This document shows, piece by piece, positions 33,160 to 41,085 of a DNA stretch of 64,000 nt. The stretch's first letter is position 1. Each line of letters starts with the position of its first letter. The notes under the pieces were generated by a model. It saw only the letters and a program-made list of their open reading frames with translations, was not told the origin of the DNA and made no database searches. A program made the position numbers and the translations under genes. Where the stretch lies: contig NZ_BMXF01000001.1 of the NCBI RefSeq assembly GCF_014651615.1, forward strand, positions 2,017,731 through 2,081,730. Reading direction: 5' to 3'. This DNA is from Persicitalea jodogahamensis. Lineage in GTDB: Bacteria > Bacteroidota > Bacteroidia > Cytophagales > Spirosomataceae.

Positions 33160-34080
33160 ATGAGCCAACCATCTGATTCCAAAACTGCCATTTATGCCGC
33201 CATCGCAGCCAATGCGGGCATCGCCATTTCAAAGTTCGTAGCGGCCAGCTTCACCGGCAGCTCAGCTATGATTTCCGAAGGCATCCACTCTATCGTCGAT
33301 ACCGGCAACGGACTGCTGCTTTTGTACGGCATCCGGCAAAGCAAACAAGCCCCCGATGCCCAACATCCTTTCGGTCATGGAAAAGAGCTGTACTTCTGGT
33401 CGCTGATCGTTGCCATCCTGATTTTCTCCATCGGGGGCGGCATGTCTTTTTACGAAGGCATCAGCCATATCAGGCATCCCCAGCCTCTTTCGGATCCTAC
33501 CTGGAACTACGTCGTGCTGGGGCTCGCCGGTGTGTTCGAAAGTGTGGCTTTATTTCTGGCACTCAAACAGTTTAATCAAACCCGGACCGAACCCAACTTT
33601 TTTAAAGCTATCCGGGCCAGCAAGGACCCCTCTAATTTTGCCGTCATATTCGAAGACACCGCCGCACTTCTGGGTTTGGTGGTTGCGGCGTTGGGGGTGT
33701 ACCTGGGACACAAGCTTAACAATCCCTACCTCGACGGGGCTGCTTCGCTGGTGATTGGGTTGATCCTGTCGGCTATCGCCATTTTCCTGGCCTACGAAAG
33801 TAAGGGACTGCTTATTGGGGAAGGGGCCGACCCGCGGGTGGTCGAGAGCTTGAGCGAAATAATACGGGCCGAGCCCACGGTGCTAAGCGCCCGACCGCCG
33901 CTAACGATGCATTTTGGCCCGAATGAGGTGTTCCTGGCCCTTGATGTGAATTTTCAACCCGAACTGACCGCACTGGAAGTGGAGTTGGCGGTAGTGCAGC
34001 TTGAAAAGAACATCAGGACCGCCCACCCTGATGTCAAACGCATATTTATTGAAGCCAGGGCGCTGTCAGCTGACCGTTAA
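33160..34080 (+). CDS. Cation diffusion facilitator (CDF) family transporter
   Basis: 306 residues. Six membrane helices (about 10-215) with the CDF hallmark SSAMISEGIHSIVDTGN in helix 2 (metal-site Asp) and HPFGHGKELYFWSL, the Zn-CDF loop motif, plus VIFEDTAALLGLVVAALGV in helix 5 with the second metal-site Glu-Asp. A cytoplasmic C-terminal domain follows (about 220-300). Members export Zn(II), Fe(II), Mn(II) or Co(II) in exchange for protons. Metal choice is not decided by the sequence. It is isolated from both neighbours. Confidence 0.9.
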   Translation: MSQPSDSKTAIYAAIAANAGIAISKFVAASFTGSSAMISEGIHSIVDTGNGLLLLYGIRQSKQAPDAQHPFGHGKELYFWSLIVAILIFSIGGGMSFYEGISHIRHPQPLSDPTWNYVVLGLAGVFESVALFLALKQFNQTRTEPNFFKAIRASKDPSNFAVIFEDTAALLGLVVAALGVYLGHKLNNPYLDGAASLVIGLILSAIAIFLAYESKGLLIGEGADPRVVESLSEIIRAEPTVLSARPPLTMHFGPNEVFLALDVNFQPELTALEVELAVVQLEKNIRTAHPDVKRIFIEARALSADR

Positions 34081-34357
34081 GGAATGGGAATGTACTTGAC
34101 ATCATCATGTTCCGGTACCGCGCTTTTTCGCAATAAAATCTCAGGCTTTCCATATGGAGGGAAGGGCTAAGTAGCCCGTAAGGTCGAGGTCGTTAGTACC
34201 TGCCGACGCGAACTCCATTAGGGGCAAATAGGCGATTATTGCCCAATTCTGGTACTTTCTTGGCATTGGGAATGAGAACGCACGGGGGGGATTCTTTGTA
34301 GAATATTTTGGTGAAATATTACTCGCAAACCGGATCCATCCAACTCTTGCAACCCTC

Positions 34358-35989
34358 ATGCGTACAATCCTGAAAACATGCTTCCTCGCAACCCTCCTGG
34401 TGTGTACTTCTCATGCTTCTTTTTCCCAAATAAGGCGCTGGGAAACCCTGGCCAAAAGTCCCGTTATTTTGACTACCCAATGGGAGGTCAATGATATCGT
34501 CTTCAAAGCCAAAGGTGTGAAGGGAAATCCATTCGACCACGAGGCGGAGGCTACTGTTTCGATGAATGGGGAAACAAAAAAGTTGCCGCTGTTTTACAAT
34601 GGCAATGACGAATGGGTTCTGCGTTTTTCTGCTTCTAAAATTGGCGAATACTCCTATGTGATTGAGAGCGCTATTCCGGCGTTGTCGGGCAAAAGAGGCA
34701 CCATAAAGGCTTCGGCTAACCAAAAGCCGAATCGCCACGGCGCAGTGACACTGGAAGCCGAAGACCCACAGCACTTTTATTACGAAGATGGAACGCACTA
34801 CTTCAATCTGGCATTCGAGTGCGACTGGCTGTTTGCCCTGGATTACGGGAAGGGCGACCTGCCCAAAACCAAAAAGCTACTGGATCTGCTGGAAAAAAAT
34901 GGGTTGAATCAGGTTGTGATGAACGTCTATTCGCACGACGTAGAATGGAAAAAGGATAGCCGGCTGGCCGATCATCCAGAGCACGAGTATGGCGGACGAC
35001 AGGATATTTTCCCGTTTATGGGCTCTAATGAAAAGCCGGACCACAGCACTTTGAATCCGGCCTTTTTCCAGCACCTGGACAAAGTGCTGGCCGAAATGCA
35101 CGATCGCGAGATCGTGAGCCATTTAATGATTTATGTCTGGAATAAGCGGGTGGCCTGGCCGGACATGAATACGCCGGAGGACAATCGGTATTTCGACTAC
35201 GTTGTGAAGCGTTACCAGGCATTTCCCAACATCATTTGGGACGTTTCGAAAGAAGCCCTTTACTATGGTCGTGCCACGGAAGAGTACATTTCTGAGCGTG
35301 TCAGCCGCATTCGCGATCTGGACTCATACGACCGCCTGGTGTCGGTTCATGACTTTGGGTTCTGCAGCCGCAATCCTGATAAAGTGGATTTTTTGTCCAC
35401 CCAGGATTGGACGCACACGCTGTACCAAAAGATGCTCGATGCCAATAACAAATTCAAGAACAAGCCCGTCTTCAACATCGAACATGGCGGTTACGAGGAA
35501 TCGCCCTACCATGTTTTTCCGGGTGCCTACACCAATGCCGAGGTGTGTTTGCGGCGAAATTACATGTGCCTGTTTGCGGGTGTTTACACGACCTACTACT
35601 GGCAGGGAACGTCCTGGAACGCCGTCATTCACGATCCGTTCGATCAACCGGCGGGTGTGTACAAGCCTCACTTTGACTATTTTGCGCATATGAGCGAATT
35701 CTTTCGCCGCCATTCTTTCGAGCAGTTCAAGCCGCACCCCTGGCAGAATACCAACGGTTATAACCTCACCAATAAGAAGGATGGCACCGTGCTGATGTAC
35801 ATGCCCAAGGAAAACTACGCCGTGACCCTGCACTTTCTGGACAAGGAAAACCAGAAAACCGCCACCATGCAGTGGTTCAATACGCTCACGGGGGAGTACA
35901 CGGAAGTAAGGGATTTTGTGAAAGGAGAAGCGGAACGGTCGCCCTGGTCGGGGAAGGCGGACGCGATCTTGATTGTGAAGAAAAAGTAA
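34358..35989 (+). CDS. Secreted DUF5060/DUF4038 putative glycoside hydrolase
   Basis: 543 residues with a signal peptide (to about 23, ASFSQ). Residues 28-105 form a DUF5060-like beta-sandwich (WEVNDIVFKAKGVKGNPF). Residues 120-450 form a DUF4038-like TIM barrel with ECDWLFALDYG, VVMNVYSHDVEWKKDS, IIWDVSKEALYYG, FLSTQDWTHTLYQKM and NKPVFNIEHGGYEESPYH (candidate catalytic Glu), and TTYYWQGTSWN. A C-terminal beta domain with an IVKKK end follows. The family contains apiosidases and other exo-glycosidases. It is the first gene of the galactan region and is convergent with a GH29 gene only 12 bp away. Substrate unknown. Confidence 0.7.
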   Translation: MRTILKTCFLATLLVCTSHASFSQIRRWETLAKSPVILTTQWEVNDIVFKAKGVKGNPFDHEAEATVSMNGETKKLPLFYNGNDEWVLRFSASKIGEYSYVIESAIPALSGKRGTIKASANQKPNRHGAVTLEAEDPQHFYYEDGTHYFNLAFECDWLFALDYGKGDLPKTKKLLDLLEKNGLNQVVMNVYSHDVEWKKDSRLADHPEHEYGGRQDIFPFMGSNEKPDHSTLNPAFFQHLDKVLAEMHDREIVSHLMIYVWNKRVAWPDMNTPEDNRYFDYVVKRYQAFPNIIWDVSKEALYYGRATEEYISERVSRIRDLDSYDRLVSVHDFGFCSRNPDKVDFLSTQDWTHTLYQKMLDANNKFKNKPVFNIEHGGYEESPYHVFPGAYTNAEVCLRRNYMCLFAGVYTTYYWQGTSWNAVIHDPFDQPAGVYKPHFDYFAHMSEFFRRHSFEQFKPHPWQNTNGYNLTNKKDGTVLMYMPKENYAVTLHFLDKENQKTATMQWFNTLTGEYTEVRDFVKGEAERSPWSGKADAILIVKKK

Positions 35990-36001
35990 GGGCTTTGACT
36001 T

Positions 36002-37063
36002 TTAATCCAAGCCCAGCTTGTCGATGTTTTTCTTCAAACGCATTAAGGCATCGACGTACATTGTCGGAAGTACCCCGTCTTTATTCGGTGGAACGTTAAG
36101 CAGGAAGTTCGCGCCGCGCGATCGGTTGATAAGGTACATGCCCAATAGCTCCTCGTCGGATTTAGGCAGATCGCCCTCCACGAAGAACCATTCGTTACCG
36201 ATCGGCAGGTTCATTTCGCCGGGCAGGTAGTAGTACTTTCCATCTACATTCTTCCAGGCTTCGTATTGGCTTTTTTTGGACATGAAACTACCATCGGGTA
36301 GTTGCCGCTCCATTTCGAGCAAATCCGTCGGCCAGGTCGAAGCAATTTTGAGAGAAGTACCATCGCCGTGGCCGTTGTTGAATGTCACCACCGCTTTGGG
36401 CTGCCATTTTACAATTTGGTCGTAGAGTTCTTCGCGATAATCACGGGGTAGAAACAACGGGATGTCGATCCAGACTTCGCCGATTTCGCCGTAATTGGTG
36501 CAGAGTTCTTCCAGCTGATTCCATTGAAACTCACGGTACTTTTCGGTAGTATATGCCGTGCCGAATCCTGTGTGTTTGGGCGGCGTTTTGCTGCCGAACA
36601 AGTGCTTGTTGTCCCACGAGCAATAGTACAGCCCCGGCATGAGCCCGTACTTGCGGCATTGGGTGACGAATTCTTTGACAATATCCACTTTCACCGAACT
36701 GTTCGCCACGTCATATTCGGTGTATTTACTGGGCCACAGGCAAAAGCCGCTTACATGCTTGGTGGTCAGCACGGCGTACTTCATGCCCGCTTCCGCCGCT
36801 GTTTTGATCCACTGCTCCACATCCAGCTTTGTGGGGTTGAAAGCCGTGGCGGGTAGGTCGCCGGGAGACATCTCGATGCCATCGTAGGTACTCATCCCGA
36901 AGTGAATGAACATCCCGTATCCCAGCGACTCCCATTGCTGTATTTGTGCTTTGGTGAGCCGCTGCGATCCGTCTTCCATTTTCTGGGGCGGCGTATTGCT
37001 TTGGGCAAATGATTGAGTGCTTAAAAGGGGAGCGAGCAGGAAGAAAGCTAGTAATCTCAGCAT
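36002..37063 (-). CDS. GH29 alpha-L-fucosidase-family enzyme, short form
   Basis: 353 residues with a signal peptide (cleavage near SFAQS). The GH29 barrel is clear: SLGYGMFIHFGMSTYDG, AGMKYAVLTTKHVSGFCLWPSKYTEYDV, GLMPGLYYCSWDNKHLF, GEVWIDIPLFLP with the candidate nucleophile Asp in the W-x-D position, and RGANFLLNVPPNKDGVLP. It is shorter than many GH29 proteins because the C-terminal beta domain is missing. GH29 members cleave alpha-L-fucosides, and some accept alpha-L-galactosides, which fits this red-algal galactan setting. It is probably co-transcribed with the propeller gene 74 bp upstream. Confidence 0.85.
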   Translation of the reverse strand: MLRLLAFFLLAPLLSTQSFAQSNTPPQKMEDGSQRLTKAQIQQWESLGYGMFIHFGMSTYDGIEMSPGDLPATAFNPTKLDVEQWIKTAAEAGMKYAVLTTKHVSGFCLWPSKYTEYDVANSSVKVDIVKEFVTQCRKYGLMPGLYYCSWDNKHLFGSKTPPKHTGFGTAYTTEKYREFQWNQLEELCTNYGEIGEVWIDIPLFLPRDYREELYDQIVKWQPKAVVTFNNGHGDGTSLKIASTWPTDLLEMERQLPDGSFMSKKSQYEAWKNVDGKYYYLPGEMNLPIGNEWFFVEGDLPKSDEELLGMYLINRSRGANFLLNVPPNKDGVLPTMYVDALMRLKKNIDKLGLD

Positions 37064-37137
37064 AGTATTGAAAGGTAAAAAAGGATATTAGTTTACTGAA
37101 AATCAGGATTCAAGGTTTGGGATTAACTATCTGTTGT

Positions 37138-38250
37138 TTAAACTCTTGTAAGCTTCACAGGTGGTGTATAGTTGGCCTTCCACTGGCAGACATACAGGTT
37201 TTCATCCTCGTCCACACACACATCATGACCGTGGTGAAAGGTAGGGTTGGCCGCTTGCAGGGTCGGTCGTAAAATACCATTTTCATACATGGGAGCCATG
37301 CCGCCGGGGCTACTCACGACTCTATTGTTTTTGTCCAGAATTGTGACAAAGCCCGAGTCGCCCCAATCGGTTTTACCGTCAGCATCTTTGCTCCAGCATA
37401 CGCCTGCGTAGAGGTTGTCGCCCTTGATTACGGCGCGGCAAATGTGCATACCGGGCAGATCGACGCGCTCGAGGTACTTTCCGTCCATCGTGAATATCTT
37501 GAAGCAGTTCTCGGCCCGAGACGTACAGATTAGCCTGGGGTTGGCCTTGTCGCGCAAGTCCACCGCCACGCCGTGGGCGTTGGAGAGGTTATGTTCATTA
37601 TCGGCATTGTTGTGGCCGCCAAAATGCCTGATGTACTGCCCTTTGCTGTTATACTGAATGATGTAGTCGCTACCGTAGCCATCGGCCACGTAGATATCGC
37701 CATTGGGTGCCACGGCAGTTTCGGTAGGCATGAAAGGCTCGTCTGCTTTATAGATCCCGATGGTCAACGGGTGGCCGATGGCAAAGTGGAATCGGCCATC
37801 CACCGAAGTCTTCACGATTTGGCCCTGCTGCTTGTTGAATTTTCCCGTTTTATCCTGGTACCATCCGCAGTCGGCGATGAGCAGAAAATCCTCTCCGCTA
37901 TCATCCTGCGCCAGCGTAAGGCCATGACCGCCGGGATAGGCGTGGCCCCAATTGTCGAGTAGTTTGCCGGATTTGTCGAAGATCAGAATGTTGTTGCGCG
38001 TGTTGTCGCCGACCATAATCAACCGGCCCTGGCTGTCCTGCACCATCTCGTGGCAGTTAAGCAGCGGGTTGCTGTCGGGACTGATTTTGCCCCAGGCTTT
38101 ATCTACTTTGTAACGAAAGCCATTGTGGCCGATGGTCTCGTCGTCGGGCCGAAGGTGCTGGTGTGAAATGGCAAACGATTTAATGGGTGCGGCTGCCAAA
38201 ACAGCGCCAAGCAGAGAGGTTTCTTTTATAAATTGTCGGCGGCCCGTCAT
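37138..38250 (-). CDS. NHL/six-bladed beta-propeller protein with Tat-like signal
   Basis: 370 residues. The N-terminus MTGRRQFIKETSLLGAVLAA has an RRQFIK twin-arginine-type motif and a hydrophobic core. The rest is repeated NHL-type blades: GRLIMVGDNTRNNILIFDKSGKLL, GDIYVADGYGSDYIIQYNSKGQYI, ARLICTSRAENCFKIF-like and ENLYVCQWKAN. Such propellers are either ligand-binding or peptidylamide-lyase-like. It lies upstream of a GH29 gene in the same direction and is probably a periplasmic accessory of the glycan system. No catalytic assignment can be made. Confidence 0.75.
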   Translation of the reverse strand: MTGRRQFIKETSLLGAVLAAAPIKSFAISHQHLRPDDETIGHNGFRYKVDKAWGKISPDSNPLLNCHEMVQDSQGRLIMVGDNTRNNILIFDKSGKLLDNWGHAYPGGHGLTLAQDDSGEDFLLIADCGWYQDKTGKFNKQQGQIVKTSVDGRFHFAIGHPLTIGIYKADEPFMPTETAVAPNGDIYVADGYGSDYIIQYNSKGQYIRHFGGHNNADNEHNLSNAHGVAVDLRDKANPRLICTSRAENCFKIFTMDGKYLERVDLPGMHICRAVIKGDNLYAGVCWSKDADGKTDWGDSGFVTILDKNNRVVSSPGGMAPMYENGILRPTLQAANPTFHHGHDVCVDEDENLYVCQWKANYTPPVKLTRV

Positions 38251-38599
38251 CGTGGTCTTTCAAGGTTTATTTAACTGATATAAAGTGATTTTAGCGGTAA
38301 TATCACCAAATTGCCCGATTCTCTTTCTCCAATGCCAAGTTAATACCAGAATTTGCCAACCAAGATTAAGTTGGCGACCCGCAAAAGGGCCGAAATCTTT
38401 TGAATGAGGTAGGGGAGGAGGTCAACGTCTTCTTTTTTCTTTGAAGACTACATAGTTTCACTGAAGATGGTAGTTCCTGGGAGTCAATAGTTCTCCATCC
38501 GGAGAAATTCAGGCTTGACAATACTTCCGAGAACAGTTCAATTGTAGCTTGACCTCGTCCTTTGGAGTATACCTTGTATCGGCAGCAAACACGTGATAA
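38251..38599. other. Intergenic region with small hairpins
   Basis: 349 bp between the end of an AraC gene and the propeller start, both on the minus strand. GCCAAC (38355-38360) pairs with GTTGGC (38370-38375), and GTCTTC (38427-38432) with GAAGAC (38443-38448). Either may terminate the AraC transcript or regulate the propeller gene. No coding content is seen. Confidence 0.4.
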
Positions 38600-39430
38600 T
38601 TATGCACGGTATTGATGTCGAAAAGCCCTAGGCGACAATCCTTTCCATTTTTTAAAAGTCCGGCTGAAATAAGGAAGGTTTTCGAAACCAGACATAAAGG
38701 CAATATCATTGACCGGCTTTTCGGTTCGCAGCAGTAGCTGGGCAGCGGCTTCGAGCCGGTAGTTCAAGACTACGTCAAAAAGGGTTTTGCCGGTTATCTT
38801 TTTGAAATAGCGGCAAAACGAAGTAGGTGTAAGGCCCGCCAGACCGGACACCTTTTCCAGTTCGATCGGTTCTCTGAAATGCTCGATGAGGTAGCTGAAA
38901 ATCACCTTAAAGCGCTGCTGATCTGCGTACAAGTCACCCGTTTCGATAATGATGTGGCGTGGCGTTTCGGCTAGTTGCAGCAGCAGATCCAAAAAACAGA
39001 TGATTCTTTTGGGGCCAGCGACTTCGACCAATCGCTCGAATAGCGGTCCGATAGTATGATTGTCAAAGCTTATTCCCCCGGTGGAATAGTCGAGTAACCT
39101 GGCAACGGGCTGAAATTCGGGCCACTGAAGCAATGAGTCGTTTAAGAGGCGTGTGTCAAATTGGACGACACATGCTTCCACATTACTCCCGTCTTCCTCG
39201 GGTTGGTTGACCCAGCAATGGGGTAGGTTAGATCCCAGCAAAACCAGATCTCCGGCGCCGAAAGCCCCGGCATTCATCCCCACATAGCGTAAACCTTCCC
39301 CTTTCCGAATCCAGGTCAGTTCGTATTCGGGATGGAAATGGAATGGAGCGTCAAAGGAAGGCAGGGATACTTTTTTGCACAAAACCGATTCTCCTCTTTT
39401 TGACAGGACTTCTTCAAAAACAGCTTTCAT
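38600..39430 (-). CDS. AraC-family regulator, cupin type, divergent from the P450 operon
   Basis: 276 residues. An N-terminal cupin (about 20-90: FHFHPEYELTWIRKGEGLRYVG, then GDLVLLGSNLPHCW) probably binds a sugar. The C-terminal AraC HTH pair shows LEKVSGLAGLTPTSFCRYFKKITG and VNDIAFMSGFENLPYFSRTFKKWKG. It is divergent from the P450-ferredoxin-reductase operon with phased 9-bp repeats in the 147-bp gap. The layout suggests that it activates the operon in response to a (methylated) galactan-derived sugar. That target and ligand are inferred. Confidence 0.88.
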   Translation of the reverse strand: MKAVFEEVLSKRGESVLCKKVSLPSFDAPFHFHPEYELTWIRKGEGLRYVGMNAGAFGAGDLVLLGSNLPHCWVNQPEEDGSNVEACVVQFDTRLLNDSLLQWPEFQPVARLLDYSTGGISFDNHTIGPLFERLVEVAGPKRIICFLDLLLQLAETPRHIIIETGDLYADQQRFKVIFSYLIEHFREPIELEKVSGLAGLTPTSFCRYFKKITGKTLFDVVLNYRLEAAAQLLLRTEKPVNDIAFMSGFENLPYFSRTFKKWKGLSPRAFRHQYRA

Positions 39431-39461
39431 TTAGCACAAATCTCTAACGATTCTTGAATTA

Positions 39462-39501
39462 TTGGACAATATAGGTCAACAATCTGAAAATGTAGGACAA
39501 C
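39462..39501. promoter_or_regulatory. Phased direct repeats, probable AraC-type operator for the P450 operon
   Basis: Three similar nonamers on the plus strand, TTGGACAAT (39462), TAGGTCAAC (39472) and TAGGACAAC (39493), start 10 and 21 bp apart, i.e. one and two helical turns. The last ends 20 bp before GAAGTTTG (39522-39529), a degenerate TAnnTTTG box; no TTG -33 box is present. An activator at the repeats could replace the missing -33 contact. Confidence 0.55.
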
Positions 39502-39577
39502 CGTTCGAAAGCATAATGTCGGAAGTTTGCACCGATGGGAAAGTGGGATAGCCATTACAATTAAACGCGCAAAAGTG

Positions 39578-40753
39578 ATGAACAACAACAGGAGAGCCAG
39601 TCAATTCGATGACCCTTTTGAAGAAGTCCGGGAAAAGGCTGGGTTTGGCGAAGTGGCCGATCAGGACGACCCGGTGATGATGTTGCTCCGGCTCAAAGAC
39701 GTGCGTAAGACGGCACACAACTGGAAGACCTTCCGTTCGGGCGCCACGCCCGGCCGGATTGTGGTACCCTCGGAAGTCAATATTCGTGAAACCCGTCAGG
39801 TACCCTTCGAAGTAGATCCACCGGAACATACCGACTACCGCGCTCTGCTGGAACCCTGGTTCAGGCGGCCCAATGAACAGGCCTACCAGGAAAAGTTGAC
39901 AGCGTTGGTTTCGGAATTGCTGGACGAAGTACTTCACCGGGATAAGGTCGAAGTAGTGGGTGAGTTCGCATTAAAGCTGCAATCAAGAGCGCTGACCCTG
40001 CTACTCAATGTGCCTATGGAGAAATCAGAAACCTGGATTTCGTGGGGAACCCACGTCTTTAGAAGCGAAGGCGAAGCGCTCGATGCCGGAAAAGCCGCGA
40101 TATTGTATGACTACATCGACAATCAGATAGAAAATGCCTCCCGTAATCCGGGGGATGACCTCTATTCCGTACTTCTGTTTGCTGACTATCAGGGCCGGAA
40201 ATTGACCAGGGAAGAAGTGAAGGGAGTCATGGTACTTACATTCGCGGGGGGAAGGGATACCGTCATCAATGCCGTTACGAATTCAATCGCTTATCTGGCA
40301 GAGCACCCCGAACATCTTGAACGCCTGCGCAACGAGCCGGAGATGGTGGGGAAGGCCGTGGAAGAGCTTGTCAGGTACTTTGCTCCATTGACCCACATGG
40401 GCAGGGTGGTCTCGGAAGATACGGAAGTCTGCAGTCATGCCGTGAAAGCCGATACGCGGGTTTCCCTGTGCTGGGCCTCGGCCAACCGAGATGCCGGAAC
40501 ATTTGAAAAGCCAAATGAGGTAGTGCTCGACCGGAAAATTAATCCTCACGTCAGTTTTGGATTCAGTCACCACAATTGCCTGGGCGCAACCCACGCCCGA
40601 CAAATCCTGAGACACCTTCTTGTCGGATTGTCACAAAAGGTGAGTTCCATGAAAATCAGAAATTACGAGGAAAACATCGAGGAATGGGGTGAATTCAGGC
40701 GCAAAGTTGGTTTTCACAAAATAGAGGTAGCATTCGAAGCATTTACCAAATAG
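39578..40753 (+). CDS. Cytochrome P450 monooxygenase (bacterial class I)
   Basis: 391 residues, soluble. The I-helix oxygen-activation motif is FAGGRDT (222-228), the ExxR motif lies in VEELVRYFAP, and the heme loop reads FGFSHHNCLG with ligand Cys334; the usual Gly two residues before the first His is Ser. It is followed by its ferredoxin (17 bp) and ferredoxin reductase (6 bp), so the complete electron-transfer chain is encoded. In marine Bacteroidota P450s with this operon layout, placed in porphyran loci, oxidatively demethylate 6-O-methyl-D-galactose. The surrounding GH86, GH16, GH117 and sulfatase genes make that the leading hypothesis. The ATG at 39578 is preferred over an upstream in-frame codon at 39527. 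Confidence 0.92.
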   Translation: MNNNRRASQFDDPFEEVREKAGFGEVADQDDPVMMLLRLKDVRKTAHNWKTFRSGATPGRIVVPSEVNIRETRQVPFEVDPPEHTDYRALLEPWFRRPNEQAYQEKLTALVSELLDEVLHRDKVEVVGEFALKLQSRALTLLLNVPMEKSETWISWGTHVFRSEGEALDAGKAAILYDYIDNQIENASRNPGDDLYSVLLFADYQGRKLTREEVKGVMVLTFAGGRDTVINAVTNSIAYLAEHPEHLERLRNEPEMVGKAVEELVRYFAPLTHMGRVVSEDTEVCSHAVKADTRVSLCWASANRDAGTFEKPNEVVLDRKINPHVSFGFSHHNCLGATHARQILRHLLVGLSQKVSSMKIRNYEENIEEWGEFRRKVGFHKIEVAFEAFTK

Positions 40754-40770
40754 TAATAATAAAAGTACTT

Positions 40771-41079
40771 ATGGCAAGGATTACTTACATTACGAATACT
40801 GATGAATCGATCACCCTGGAAGCCTTTTCCGGGTCTTTGATGGAGCTGGCTGTCCAGAACGGCGTGCCGGGAATCGACGGCGACTGCGGCGGAGTCTGCT
40901 CCTGCGCCACCTGCCATGTACACGTAGCCCCGGAGTACATGGCTATTGTGGGCGAGCCGGAAGAGATCGAAATGGATATGCTTGAACTGAACGACGATGT
41001 GGATGAGTACAGCCGGCTGGGTTGCCAGGTGCAGATTTCCGAAGCATTGGACGGAATCACGCTAACGGTTGCTAGGTAA
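40771..41079 (+). CDS. [2Fe-2S] ferredoxin (putidaredoxin/adrenodoxin type)
   Basis: 102 residues. Cluster ligands fit the vertebrate/putidaredoxin pattern: Cys39, Cys45 and Cys48 (C-x5-C-x2-C within DCGGVCSCATCHV) and Cys85 in RLGCQV; Cys43 is an additional, non-ligand cysteine. A Glu/Asp-rich helix (EEIEMDMLELNDDVDE) is the usual docking surface for reductase and P450. It shuttles electrons from the next gene's FAD reductase to the preceding P450. Spacing of 17 bp and 6 bp to the neighbours supports one operon. Confidence 0.95.
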   Translation: MARITYITNTDESITLEAFSGSLMELAVQNGVPGIDGDCGGVCSCATCHVHVAPEYMAIVGEPEEIEMDMLELNDDVDEYSRLGCQVQISEALDGITLTVAR

Positions 41080-41085
41080 AACCCG

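Noticed and set aside
34222-34244. GGGCAA...TTGCCC inverted repeat before the DUF5060 gene
   Set aside because: Only 6-bp arms with an 11-nt spacer; too weak to call an operator.
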